From contig CM049315.1 of assembly GCA_026874595.1 (NCBI GenBank), forward strand, positions 68,335,916 to 68,399,915: a stretch of DNA of 64,000 nucleotides. Direction: 5' to 3'. The notes under the pieces were generated by a model, which was given only the letters and a program-made list of their open reading frames with translations, did no database searches and was not told the DNA's origin. The translations under genes and the position numbers were made by a program. The stretch comes from Sipunculus nudus (taxonomy: Eukaryota; Annelida; Sipuncula; Golfingiida; Sipunculidae). Below are positions 13,601-26,600 of this stretch, one piece after another (position 1 is the stretch's first letter; each line of letters opens with the position of its first letter).

Positions 13601-16197
13601 AAATTTGAATAAGAAACAATTACACAAACTCTGCTGAAATTCTGGCATGGGTGCACAGAACACTAAAAAAAATTGTAGCTGGCACCACCAGTCTTGTATA
13701 CAATGAAGCTATCAGAGATATATACATATGCCCAATTTCAGACTGATATATCAAACCCCTCCTGAAAAAAACGCAGGGACACACACTGTGCTAAAGTCAT
13801 GGTAGGTGGCAACACCTGTCTTGTGAGCAAGAGAGCCATCAAAGACACATAGACAGGTCAAAATATTAGGCCAATACATCAAACTAACCTTGAGTCTGAT
13901 GCATGGGGCTGACCAGGCTTAGGTGAGAAAGGCTGTTGCCCTGAGTGAACTGTGACAAATTGCTTGCTCAGGCTACTGCACTGAGTGAACTCATGACCTG
14001 CACCTGGCTAGACTGAGTGAACATTTGACCTGTACCTGGCCGCACTGAGTGAACTCTTGACCTGTTGCATAATCTGACACAGTTGGCAGTCTGCCAAAGC
14101 TATAAATAGAATGCAGCTCCTGCACTGAGTAAACTCCTGACCCATACCTGGCTGCACTGAGTGAACTCTTGACCTGTTGCCTAATCTGATACAGTTGGCA
14201 GTCTGCCAAAGCTATAAATAGATCCAGACTGACCTCTAGCCTGTTGCCAAATCTGAAATAGTAGCCACACCATTGCATAAGCTCATGCAGGGGCCCTGCC
14301 CTGAGGGGCTTAACACCCATGAAGTGATCACATGGTGCCCATGAGGTGTTCACATGTCACCCATGAGGTAATCACCTGCCATGTGCTTGGCTGCACTGAT
14401 TGAACTCTTGACCTATATCTGGCTGCACTGAATGAACTCTTGATCTGTTCCCAAATCTGAAACAGTTGGCAGTTTCTCAACCTATTTAAAGATAAGGATT
14501 CAATCTTGGCTTGTTGGTATATCTGTTTACACATACTGAAAGACTTTGGCTAAAATTTTTTTTTTCAAGCCGACATATTCATAAACTTTTTATCAAAATA
14601 TCTAGAATAATAAAAGATGCAGTACTTTCATTGTTAAAGGTCCAGTAGTTCAGCCAAAAATCATTCTAGTAAACTTGAACAAAGGCCACTTAAGAATAAT
14701 TTTTGTGCAATGTTACAGAAGATATAATTGAAATAATAATTTTGTAGAAGAACACTACTGCAGTCCTCAGTTTGAAAAAGACATAATAATGGCCATAAGA
14801 CCAACTTAAGCTTTTCACAACTCAACCAAAAATCAACAAACTCAGTATATTCTGATATGATTGAAAGAACCATGTCCTAGGATATTTCTTTTGAAAAATT
14901 GAACAATTCAACTGGACAGTTTCATCATTAAGCTGAATGAGGCTAATATTAGGAGGTTTTTTGCCCATAAAAAACAGGTCAATGTAGGTGGCACCACAAA
15001 ATCTGCAATTTCAAATATGAGTCATGTGACCAACATTTGCACAATACCTGGTAATGCTAGCTTCTGTCATTTCTGAGAGTACTATGTCAGTATGCTTACT
15101 TGGTCAAATGACTGTTCAAATTTGTGTAACTCCACTAAAATTCATCAAATGCAAACCATTTGAACAAACTTGAGAGGGCTTGCCTCTGGGATCATTTATG
15201 TAAAATATTGAACAATTTTGCTGGACCGTCTACAAGAAGCTTTTCCCCTATAAAATCTAAGTAAATGCAGATAGCAAAAAAATAAGCTAAATCCCACAAA
15301 ATTTGATATGTGACAGATTATTGCATAAAATCTGGGAATGGTAGCTCTTGCTATTCCTGAGAAATTATGGATTTATGTACAGATGACCAATGACCCCCGT
15401 ACAAAAAAAGGTCATTTCAGGTGGCGCCACCAATACCTGAATTTCATATATGACTCATGTGACCAACACTGGCAAAAATTTGGTGATGATAGCTCTGGCT
15501 GTTTCTGAGACTGTCATTTTAGTATGCTTTTTTGGACAGATGACTAAGTTCAATTCCTGTAACTCGGCCAAAATTCACCAAACTTGAACAATTGGAACAA
15601 AATTGAGGGAGATGGTATAAAAGATTATTTCTGTGAAATATTGAACAATTTGGCTTGAGTGTTTTGGAGGAGAAGATTTTTAAAGTTTTTTTTAGCTTTT
15701 TCTCTATAAAATTTAAGAAAATTTTCATATGGCTAATTTTTTGCATTAAATTTCATGATGCTAGCTCCAATCATTTTCAAAATAGTATGGGTTAACGTAG
15801 AGAAGACAAACGCCGTCACACCATCGCATTAGCTCACAAGTTAACTAAAAATTAATACAGATGCATATTGAATGCAAAATTGTAATACAGATACATCTCA
15901 CTGATGACAAAATCTTGAATTAATTTGACTATGGATACCAATTATTTATAATCGTTGTACAGCCATCTTTATATACCCACAGACAGCTGTATACCTGTGA
16001 TTGTAAACATTGCCTGGCATGAGGAATATCCAAAAATCATAAATCTACATTTTTTAAAAGCTTTTGAAAAAACATTCTTGTCAATATTAACCATAGATAA
16101 CCTGAAATCTGAATGTCTAGAGGCATGATGTAATAAATGCTGATAAACTGGTGCAAGTTTAGATGTATCTGCTTCACACAGCTAACATATATGGTAA
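13601..16197. repeat. Tandem-core repeats, no gene
   Basis: 13,970-14,470 carries about six ~70-100 bp units with CACTGAGTGAACTCTTGACC and GGCAGTCTGCCAAAGCTATA. 14,600-15,840 is similar to 19,490-20,525 (AAATTTGGTGATGATAGCTC, GGTGGCGCCACC at ~15,421). These are internal cores of the hairpin-ended families; no coding signal. Confidence 0.55.
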
Positions 16198-19100
16198 AAC
16201 AAGGGACCCATGGGTCACGGCGCTCAGCTGATCGTGATTGGACTATAAATATTTCTCCACTGTGATACTATATCGAGTCGATAAAGCTTATGAATATCAT
16301 GTACATGTTGGGCTATTATAAAGGAATGTAATGTAATGTGTGAGTAAATGATAAATGAAATTACCTGACTGATGGATTAATAGAGTCAAATAAAGTGGTT
16401 TATTTTTTATTTATTTAGGAGGGGTTGAAAATTGTGATATATTTGAGCAAATATGAATGCAATGACAGCAGTAATAAGCAGTAGTAGATGATAAGGCTAT
16501 TTGTTGAAGGATCTAAAGTGTATGGTAGTCTGCAAGCGTTCAATTTGACAGATATTAAGTTATAATTAACTATGCTGATGAAATGATTTATGAATATCTG
16601 ACTGTATGACACAATATCTCTTTAGTCTTGACAAGGTACATTATTGTGATGCCCACTATGTCTACATATTACACAATATTGACAAGCGTTCAATTTGACA
16701 GATATGATGTTATGATTAACTATGCTGATGAACTGATTTATGAATATCTGACTGTATGACACAATATCTCTTTAGTCTTGACAAGGTACATTATTGTGAT
16801 GCCCACTATGTCTACATATTACACAATATTGACATAATTTCTGGCATGTACATAGGTACCTATGGACGAATAGTTATACAAAATATTAAAGTATGAATAT
16901 ATCTGATTCATCTTGTTTTTGCTTACTGAGGCTGACTTTGGGATGGGGTTCGGAGAAGGGAAAAGTGAGGGCAGCACGAAGGTGGATGTAGAAATATTCT
17001 ATTGTAATGTTTTTCATTTATATAAGAATATGAAAAGCTAAGAGGAAAGGGGCCCTCCTACTTGGTTATAGTAAAGTTCTAAATATATGATTGCAAACTA
17101 ATACTCTGACAAGACTGTCATGAAGAAAAACAGTAAAAGTTTTGAGATACTGTGTTGCATACGAAAATTTACAGATGGACAGGCAAGTGGACAGAATGGA
17201 CTAATACCTTTATTTCACTTTCAAGAGAATAATGCATTTAAGTTTATATATAATCCTATTTTTTTAAGCAGATCCACTTTTTCCATTAAGAAGTTTTTAT
17301 CTGTATCATTTTTTTATTTACAGGTTTATAAATTTTTAATTAAAAAACCTGAAAATATAAGTTAAAATATTAGAATTGTTGCAAAAGTTGCAATCATTAT
17401 ATATACAGAGTAAAAAACATTGGGTCATATTATGCATACACATATATTTTATTATTTTTAAATCATAAATGTTTTAACTGATTTTAAAAGAAAATAATGC
17501 CACAACATGGCATCTACAAGAATATTCCTTGAATCACTATTAAAAAGTTTTTCATATTGGAGTTTTCAGGACATGCTTAATTTTATTCACCAAAATAAAA
17601 TAAAAGTAAATTTGACAAAATAAAACATCTTTTCAAATAAAGTATACACATTGTTGGTTGAATGAGGGACAAACAATATCATTGTGCTAATTACTATCCC
17701 AGTTTTAATTAATTACTGGAATTAATAGTCAATTTCACACCTGGTGAAGTTTTTACTCTTCTGAAGTAAGGAATTACTTATCTCATGAACATCCAGACTT
17801 TCACAGCAATACACCACTTTGTGGACACAATTAAATGTACACTTTAATCATTGTAACCCTGGTGGTTCAATACAAAATCTAAAATGTAGCATGTCCAAGA
17901 ATAAAATAAAATACAGAAAAATTATAACATTCATCTAGTTTATGCACCAGCTGGGGGGGGGGGGGGGATGAGTGCAGGGCGAGGGGAAGCCTGCTAGTAG
18001 TGGCCAAGCTGGGCCAAGGTAAGCTGCCTGGGGTGGGTTACATAATGCAAGTGAAGGCTGTACTACTAGGTGGGCTAGATGTAAACAACACTTGACATGG
18101 TGTGTGAAAACATGAATAAAAGCTATTCCTTCCAATCAATTTCTTTTGAAAGTTCAGATTTTAAAAGATTAAATATGCTGGGAAAATTAAATCAACAGTG
18201 CCATAGTTGGACAAAATTTAAGGTATTGTTTTTTATTTATGCTAATAACTTGAAAAATTTGCAAAATTCAGATCTAATTTTGGGTAAACAATTGAATTTT
18301 GATTAAATAAAGTTATATTCCTGAAAAAAGGTCTCTAGGTTCAGCAATTCTCATGTGAGTAAATATATTTCCTGATTTTTAAAAAAATTGCATTATGTTT
18401 TGGCCCATAACTTCAAAATAATACTCAATACTGACCTAATTTTTGGTATGTTCATAGAAAATGTATAAAAGAATGTGAATACTAAATACGATCAAAAACA
18501 GATCAGTGGTTTTGATATTAGGCAGCCTTGAAGTGTAACAATGGCTTTTTTTTATGGAAAACGGAGTTTTTTTCCTTAATATCTCGAAGGAACAAAGTCC
18601 TAATGACCCAATTTTTGGTATGGTAGGAGATTTTGGGGACATCTAAAATTATGTCAACAGCCTGGGGAGCATACAGATGTGCACTGAATGACCTACAGTC
18701 ATCAAAGTGACAATGTAAGGGAATACAACAAGAGCCTCCAAAAAAATTCAATAACTAGCCCAATTTTGCAGCTTTTATTTTCAAATTTCAGATTTTAACA
18801 GATTAAATCCTTATGTATACAATTAAATCCACAGTACTTACAGGAAAAAAATGTGCCATGGCCAAAGTTGGGCAAAATTTAAGGTACCAACTTTATATTT
18901 TTGCCAATATTTAAAAAAATTTAACAGATTTTGATCTAATTTTTGGTATACAATTAAATTTTGATTAATTAAAGTTGTATTACTGGAAAAAAGTCCCTAC
19001 CTTTAACACTTTGGGTCTTAAGTGACAAAATATCTTCCTGATTTTTTTACAAAGTGCATTATGTTTGGGCCAATAACTTTTTTTAATTATATAATACTGA

Positions 19101-20857
19101 CTTAATATCTGGCATGTACATAGGAACTATATAGAGGAATATTTATGGTAAATATAAAGAAAACCAGATGAGTGGTTTTGATATTAGGCAGTCCTGAAGT
19201 GTGAAAATAGATTTCAAATAAAAAATTGAGGTTTTTCCTTAATATCTCAAAGGAACGAAGTCCTATTGACCCAATTTTTGGCATGGTAGGAGATTATGGG
19301 GACATCTAACTGTATGCCGAAATTCAGATTCGTAGGTCCAACCGTGTCGAAACGTGCCAGTCTTACGGACGGACATCCAGACGGACAGACGGACAGACGG
19401 ACGGACGGACAGACAGACGGACGGACGAGGGACAATGGACCATGACTATAGCTCAGATGACTTATAGTCAGCTGAGCTAATGACTCAATTGAATCTTTAT
19501 AATTCAGCCAAAATTCATTCATTGGAACCATAAAAGACAATTATTATAAGAATTATTCAGGGGATTATTCTTGTAAAATATTAAACAAATTGGCCTCAGT
19601 AGGGTCAGTCAAAAAAATGTTTACAGGTTTATAACTCATATGGGAAAATACAGTAAAATGGCTAAGTTAAGCTTCCCATAACTAAGCCAAAGGTCACTGA
19701 ACCAAAACCATTTGAACAAACTTGAATTATCAACATCTAGGGATAATTAATGGGTGAGATTTAAGAATTTGACCCAGTGGTTTTTGAGGAGAAGATCTTT
19801 GTAGCCACTGAGCTAAAATGGGCTGTTACAGCATATGACTAAATTCAGCTTCCCATAACTCAGCCAAAAGTCACTGAACTGAGACCATTTGAACAAACTT
19901 CAGAAAGCACTACCCTAGGATCATTTCTGTGCGATATTAAACTATTTGGCCATATGGTTTCAGAGAAGAAGTTTTTTGTAGCCGTCAGTATGATACCGGC
20001 ACTGATGACCCCCGTACAAAAAAGGCCGATGCAGGTGGCGCCACCAATACCTAAATTTCAGACATGTCTCATGTGAACAACATTGGCATAAAATTTGGTG
20101 ATGATAGCTCAAGCCGTTTCTGAGATTGTAATTTTAGTATGCTTTTATGGACAGATGACTAAGTTCAACTTCCTCTAACTCGGCCAAAAATCACCGAACT
20201 TAAACCATTCGAACAAACTTGAGAAAGATTATTCCAGGAATCATTTCTGTGAAATATTGGACAATTTGGCTGAACAGTTTCAGAGAAGAAGATTTTTAAA
20301 GCTTTTTTAGCTTTTTCCCTATAAAATCTAAGAAAATACAGTTAGTCAAAAAATAAGCAAAATCTGATCTAGTTTTTTAGATGACTAATTTTTTGCATAA
20401 AATTTCTTGATGCTACCTCTTGCCGTTTTTTAGATAGTATGGGTTAACGTACAGACAACGGACGACGGACTACGGCCGATGGACTCCGGACAATGCCACA
20501 CCATCGCATAAGCTCACAGGTTCGCTAAAAATGAAGAAAACCAGATGAGTGGTTTTGATATTAGGCAGTCCTGAAGTGTGAAAATAGATTTCTAATAAAA
20601 ATTTGAGGTTTTTCCTTAATATCTCGAAGGAGCGAAGTCATATTGACCCAATTTTTGACATGGTAGGAGATTTTGGGGACATCTAACTGTATGCCGAATT
20701 TCAGATTCGTAGGTCCAATGGTGTCGAAACGTGCCAGTCTTACGGATGGACATCCGGACAGACGGACGGCACGACGGACAGACAGACAGACGGACGGACA
20801 GACGACGGACAATGGACCATGACTATAGCTCAGATGACTTATAGTCAGCTGAGCTAA
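16198..20857 (+). mobile_element. Hairpin-ended element A2 (composite, two 3' ends)
   Basis: Same 5' end as A1 (AACAAGGGACCCATGGGTCA at 16,198) and homologous through ~16,860 to 7,465-7,990. An internal 150-bp segment is duplicated in tandem (16,533 and 16,683). Hairpin 3' ends with CTAA occur at 19,480 and 20,857; each is preceded by an ACGG/ACAG run (19,360-19,430; 20,745-20,810). The ~1 kb between them is another core that ends in a variant terminus (AAGCTCACAGGTTCGCTAA, ~20,508-20,527). Confidence 0.6.
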
Positions 20858-21744
20858 AAAATGTAATACATGTTTCTGCTGGCTTAAACACAGGGTGCTG
20901 TCTCTCTTAATTGGACCTTCAGTCAAGTGGCCTTGTTATGTAAACAGACTGTGTTTACCAACACGCAGAGCCATATCATGGTTTTAAACAGCCGTATGCA
21001 AGGAAATGAGACCATGTGCAAGGATGGTTTTGGTGGGAAACATTTGTATAAAGCAAAACTGAACTGATAGTGTGAAGGAATAGCCATAATTTAGCTCCTG
21101 ATTATGTCCCTTTAAAATCTTAACTTGTCAGGTGTCATCTTTGTCAAAAGGAAACAAACATTGACAATAAAACAAGCAGTTTCACACACTTTTCTCATTT
21201 TATTGTAGCAAACAATTAGTATGACATGTACTGGACATAATCATAGAATGATACATTCTTACATCATTTATGCCCAAGGTATTCAGAGATATGTACAAAA
21301 CATGATATATTTTTATACTTTTATATACAAAGACATATGAATATAAATTCAGTGTACGAAACTGTACATGAAATTGTGGTCAAACACATGACCACAACAA
21401 ATATTGACTGTTTATGTCTCCATCAATATCTTAAATCCCTACAACTTCAAGTATGGTGTACATAAAGAGGATGGAAGATAATGTATGCAAGATTATTTTA
21501 TAATAGTTTAAATTTCACATGAAAGTTGCAATAGACTTGCATTTTATTTTTTTACAAATGAACTGTGTATGTGGCTATATGCATATGAATGTGCATTAAT
21601 ATTGAATATTTATGATTCCGTTGCCATACCATAACAAATGGCTGAGCATGCTTCCATTTTTTAAAGAGAAATTTAAAACAAACAATGAAATTGTACAAAC
21701 CAACTTTATACAATCACATTATACAAACACACACAAACAGAAAA

Positions 21745-21778
<34 letters not shown>
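21745..21778. repeat. (GT)n(GA)n microsatellite
   Basis: About 8 GT then 9 GA repeats. Confidence 0.95.
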
Positions 21779-21789
21779 AAGAAAGGGAT

Positions 21790-21908
21790 GTAAGAATAGC
21801 CATGCTGGTTCATCATAATACGGTACACAGAAAATACACATAAATCAAACCCATGACCTTCTGATTGCCAGTCATTTGGTCTAACCACTAAGCTACAACT
21901 GATCCCTG
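21790..21908 (-). repeat. tRNA-derived SINE fragment
   Basis: On the minus strand: GTAGCTTAGTGGTTAGACC (A-box-like) followed ~30 bp later by GGTCATGGGTTTGATT (B-box-like). This spacing and sequence are those of a tRNA-derived polymerase III promoter. It does not fold into an intact tRNA as read. Confidence 0.6.
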
Positions 21909-23217
21909 GCCCCTCTGTGTATTTGCACACTTTTAAGCGGAGTGATGTCACAGTAGTGAAGTAACAGTACTCCCAACTACGTATCAGCACAGCAACTTTG
22001 CATGCAGCAGACAGAACTGCAATCTTGTTATCTTATGCTCTTTTTTTTACAAATAATTCACTAAAAAGTGTGTAATTCAATGCAAGTTTGATATATGCAC
22101 TTACAAAAAATATACAAAGACATGATGTCTTTTCAAATATTTTAGATATAAAAATTGATGTAGTATAAGTGAGGAATAGCATTGCAAGTCCACCACCATC
22201 AGTCCAATATGCTGACCATATCGTCCTATAATGCACAATGTAAACACTGCATGAAAAATCACTACTCTGGGAGAAACACTTGGACTGCTAGATCATGAGA
22301 AAGAATACAGAAATCTTTGAAAGATGCACAATGAATAATATACACTCTTCATGCAGGGGTTATACACTGCAGTCGTTCTTTATCTCCTTCGCTTTAACCG
22401 CTGCTTTGTATAGCAAGATTCTCCAGTATTCACTACCAGGACTGGCACTGGCAAAGAACTGTAATCAGACCAATCAGAGTGTGGTATTGCACTATGCATC
22501 AAACTGTTAAACCTGTGACGCCCTGCTGTCATTTGTTTGATGCACAATGTAAGAAGCTAAAGTGGAAGGTAAGGAATGCAAGTATAATGGTATTTATATT
22601 CAATCTCTCTTGACAGGAGTCAGTGGTTGAGTCATGAGAATTTAGAAGAATAATACTTGCAGAAAGCTGTAAAACCTGAAGGTACTATTTTTTAATCAGT
22701 ATTAAGTTGTTCCTTGTGTTTTAAGTCTATGTAATTTTCATAAAAGACAGTTATGTATCATAGTGTATAAAATATTTCTCACCTTTCCATGTAACTATTT
22801 AGTGAATTTTGAAACCATATTCTATTGTTTCGTTGTGTGTAACATACATATACAAAACACTACAGCAGCATAGTTTATTTCAGACCTTGATCAAATCGAC
22901 AGTTATTCAGAATCTCAACTCATGCTATATGTATGAATCAAACTGACCAATCAGGCCACTTCTTTTAGTACCAATAGGCAGAGGGGGTCTGCTCGCAGAT
23001 GCCAAAAATAAATTTACTGAAAAGACCAATCAGAGACCGAGAAACTAGTAAAACTACTGTTTTAATATTGCTTTTGATATGCTGGGTTTTACCAAGTGTT
23101 CCTGCACATGGCCCCCTTGTATAAATTAGGGTGAAAACCTGGGGTTAAAATCATGCCTGTGAATAAAAGATTTTCCATGGTCCACCTGGAAACTTGGATG
23201 GTTGTATCTTACTCAGA

Positions 23218-23239
23218 TTTATTTGCCTTTTGTTTTATT
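23218..23239 (-). terminator. Candidate polyadenylation signals of WBP4
   Basis: Two AATAAA hexamers on the minus strand (TTTATT on plus at 23,218-23,223 and 23,234-23,239), about 260-280 bp after the WBP4 stop. Position and sequence are suitable; actual cleavage site not visible. Confidence 0.45.
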
Positions 23240-23495
23240 TATATCTGAATTGTTCAAATGGTGTAATAATTTGTCAATTTTTCTTGAACAGGACCAACAA
23301 ATATTAACACTTCACAATGAGGCAAGTTTCTACTGAGGTTGCTGAGGTCTGTATGTGAAGTATTTCTGGCATGCACCTGAAAATATCTGCACCCTTCCAG
23401 TCTCTGGGTATCTTATAATTCTGATGATAAAGATTTAGTCACAGAACCAAACCATGAAGTGATGAATTAGATCCCTAAACCAAGACTAGTCCTGG

Positions 23496-23697
23496 CTAAT
23501 CATTATCAACTTTGCGGATATTTCTGGCTCCTTTGGCAAGTTTCCTTTTCTTAAAAGCGATGAACTCCTGACCCAGTGTGTCCACCTTCTTTTCACGGAA
23601 CTTGATTCTCGGCTCTTTCAGGAGGCCCGGATCTGGTACAGCTGATTGGTCATCTTTGATGGCAGACTCCGGTAACTGAAGGTCGACATCTTCTGGG
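23496..23697 (-). CDS. WBP4: WBP4 exon 9: C-terminal block and stop
   Basis: 202 bp from acceptor tctgcag to a TAG stop at 23,496-23,498. It encodes PEDVDLQLPE, then KEPRIKFREKKVDTLGQEF and FKKRKLAKGARNIRKVDND, matching the VDLELPS...VFKEK...VFKKRR C-terminus of vertebrate WBP4. This fixes gene identity and the 3' end. Confidence 0.93.
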
Positions 23698-26600
23698 CTG
23701 CAGATACAAATGCATCATTGTAATTGATGTATGTTTATATACAGTGAAACCTCAAAATTATGACCCCCCTCAGACCTTGATAAAGTGGTCACATTTTCGA
23801 GGTGGTCGTCTAAGCAAGGTCTGTTATAAAGAGCATAAGAGAACTGGGACTGTTAAAAAGTGGTTGTTATTATACCGTGGTCGCTAAACCAAGATGGCCA
23901 TTAGGCGATGTTTTACTGTACTATAAACAGCAGTGTTATAAATAAAATCTCGGTTGTGCATGTTGCTATAATATCTGCAGTTGAGTGAAAATTAATAATC
24001 TTTTCCTTTTTATTGGTTTAATCAATGGCAAAGGAAGGTTTGAATAAAAACATTATAGTGATCCAAATTACCTTTGAAATTCAATGTTCATTCCATGGGT
24101 GTTACTTAAACCCTAAACAAAATGTCATTAAAATCTGTTTATAGTTACTAACAGATAAATCCACAAAATAACCACCTAAATAATCAACCAATAAATGATG
24201 ATAAAAGCACACTTCCTGGCAAAGATAAAATAATAAAGCAGAATATCAACATATAAAGCTATCCAGGGTTAGAAAAAGCTAAGCGATCACACTAACATAC
24301 TAAATAAACAACTAACAAATTCAGCCACAGCTGACAAGTCATAATCCCCAAAATGCATTCCTGGAACTAAATCTCAGAATCAAGAAATTCTTTAGGCAAA
24401 TAATACTTTACAAGAGCACCGCAAACATGTATAATATGCCAATCGTGTATCTGGTGACCTCTGATCTCATTAAACATGCATTAATTTTAATGAGAAGGTA
24501 AATTAGGTGAAAAACTCAATTGGTAAATATGTATAATCAGTTTAACAAGTGACCCATCGGTCATGACGCTCAGCTGCCAAGCATGACCTGCGACATCATG
24601 GCCTGCGATTCACAACTTCTAGTAAAATTGTTGCAGAACCTATATGCCAATTTTGTTTAAACTTTCTATGTTGCCATAAATTCTTATCATATATGTCTGG
24701 TTAAAACATAGTGAATGATGGTCTGAGGCAAAATGTATGGTTGTTGAGCTCTCAGGAACCAATCCCACAGCTTGCTCGATACCTGTCAGTCTCAAAAGGA
24801 ATACCACACAGGCCACATATAAGATCAAAATATAGCAAAAGATCAAGGAAATCCATGCAAGAATTATTGTGAAACGGGTGCTTCCATATTAATTTTTATT
24901 CAATACAAGCCAACTGTACTGAGCTTTCATAAATGATAGTCATATTTATTAAGAAATCTTTGACCCAATGCAAGATTACATTAATATACATCCCACTGCA
25001 TTCACTTTAATAGTTCTTGAGATAATATGTTCTAAAGGATTTTAAAGATGTCTTCCTGGTGGCCATATTGGATTTCTGACAGGTCGGAAATTGAACAACA
25101 AACATCCTCTAAAAGGGACCAAACATCATAAAACAATCACAGAAACTGCCCTGGCAAAAGGATTTCTAAAATGGCTACCTGGCAGACATAATGGTTTTCT
25201 GACAAGTCTGACATTTGATATCACACATCCTTCAATAAGACACTAGACTTGTAGCAATTGCTCCAAGGAATGTAACAGTTATGAATGTCCAAAACAATTC
25301 AAAAGGCATGATCAGGTTGGAGAACTCTCATATCAGATTTATGAACATGCAAATGTAAAAAGTGCAAGTCCAATTTGTTTAATTATCAGCTTGCTATTCA
25401 ATGGGGTCAGCAGGGTAGGTAAACTACAAAACCTAAAAGAAAAGAAATGCAGAAAGCATCACTAAGAGTCTTGTAATCAAATAAAGCCATCCTAAATCCA
25501 GGTACAGACCCACATATTATCAGAACAAACACTTGCTGGTATATCTGATGATTTGTATAATAATATTCAGATATCTAGAAAACTAAGTTTATTGCTATGA
25601 TTCCATGATATAAACTGCAAAATGTTCCCATCATTTTATAAATCAGTAGCTAAACCTTAACACTTAACTCTCATAGTCTTAATGCCTGGCCAAAGCATTC
25701 CGGCAACATGTTTTTGTTATGCACTAATGATATATCCTTATCACTCCATGAGCTGATACAAAAGGGAGTCATATATCACAAGTGTCACTGACAATTATGG
25801 GCACACAGTGAGTTGTACCAGTTGTGAGTGCCATGGTTATATATACAAGAAAACAAGAAAAATAGAGATGGTCTACAAAATAAGTTATTGTGAACATCCC
25901 TGACCTATGACCTTGGCCTTTTGCCCACATATCAACTGGATTCTTTCTAAATGATGGGTAACTACTAACCACTTACATCTGGCTGGGTGTAATTACTTGG
26001 CAACCAATGAGTGAATAACTTAGACCTGCAACCTTTAACCTCCTGACCAGCTGACCTCAAAATCAATTAGTTATTTCTTCATGCAAAAAGACCCATAAAT
26101 ATGAAGTTTGAATCACATTCAGTGATGCATAGATGTGGCATATGTGAAAGACTGAAGGTTTGGGTTGAACAGTTTAACTTGAAATATGTTCACAAGCATT
26201 TAGAACAATATTGTGACCTTGACCTTTGACCTTTTGAACTCAACATCAATAGGCTTCTTCCCCTATTGGTAGGTAAGCCATATATGACAGATGGAAAGTA
26301 TAGATTGAAAACTTTGCCTGAAAATGACTCGACGCAAGAAGAGGGTGCTGTGAACTTGACCTTTGACCTCAAAATCAACAGGTCTTTTCCCCTGTTGGCA
26401 GAGAAGCGATATCAGTGCTGAAAGGTTTGGAATGAAAGGTCTAGCTTGGAACGTGTCCACAACCTTTTCAAAGAAGTGGATCCTGTGACTCTGACCTTTG
26501 ACCTTGTGACCTCAACATCTCTAGGATTCTTCTCCCACTTAGTAGGTGAGCTATATGTGAAAGATCAAAGAATTGGGATGAAAGGTTTGGCTTAAAATGC

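Larger units (their letters stand above)
20858..23217. other. Stretch downstream of WBP4, no supported gene
   Basis: Contains a (GT)n(GA)n microsatellite and a tRNA-like SINE (listed separately). Otherwise AT-rich with no coding signal; the part nearest 23.2 kb may be WBP4 downstream sequence. Confidence 0.45.

Noticed and set aside
22295-22510. 71-codon plus frame downstream of WBP4
   Set aside because: No recognisable motif; flanked by AT-rich noncoding sequence.
24640-24846. 68-codon minus frame nearly identical to a plus frame at 54,057-54,263
   Set aside because: Apparent conservation is explained by both lying in copies of the same mobile element; no domain and no other support for coding.
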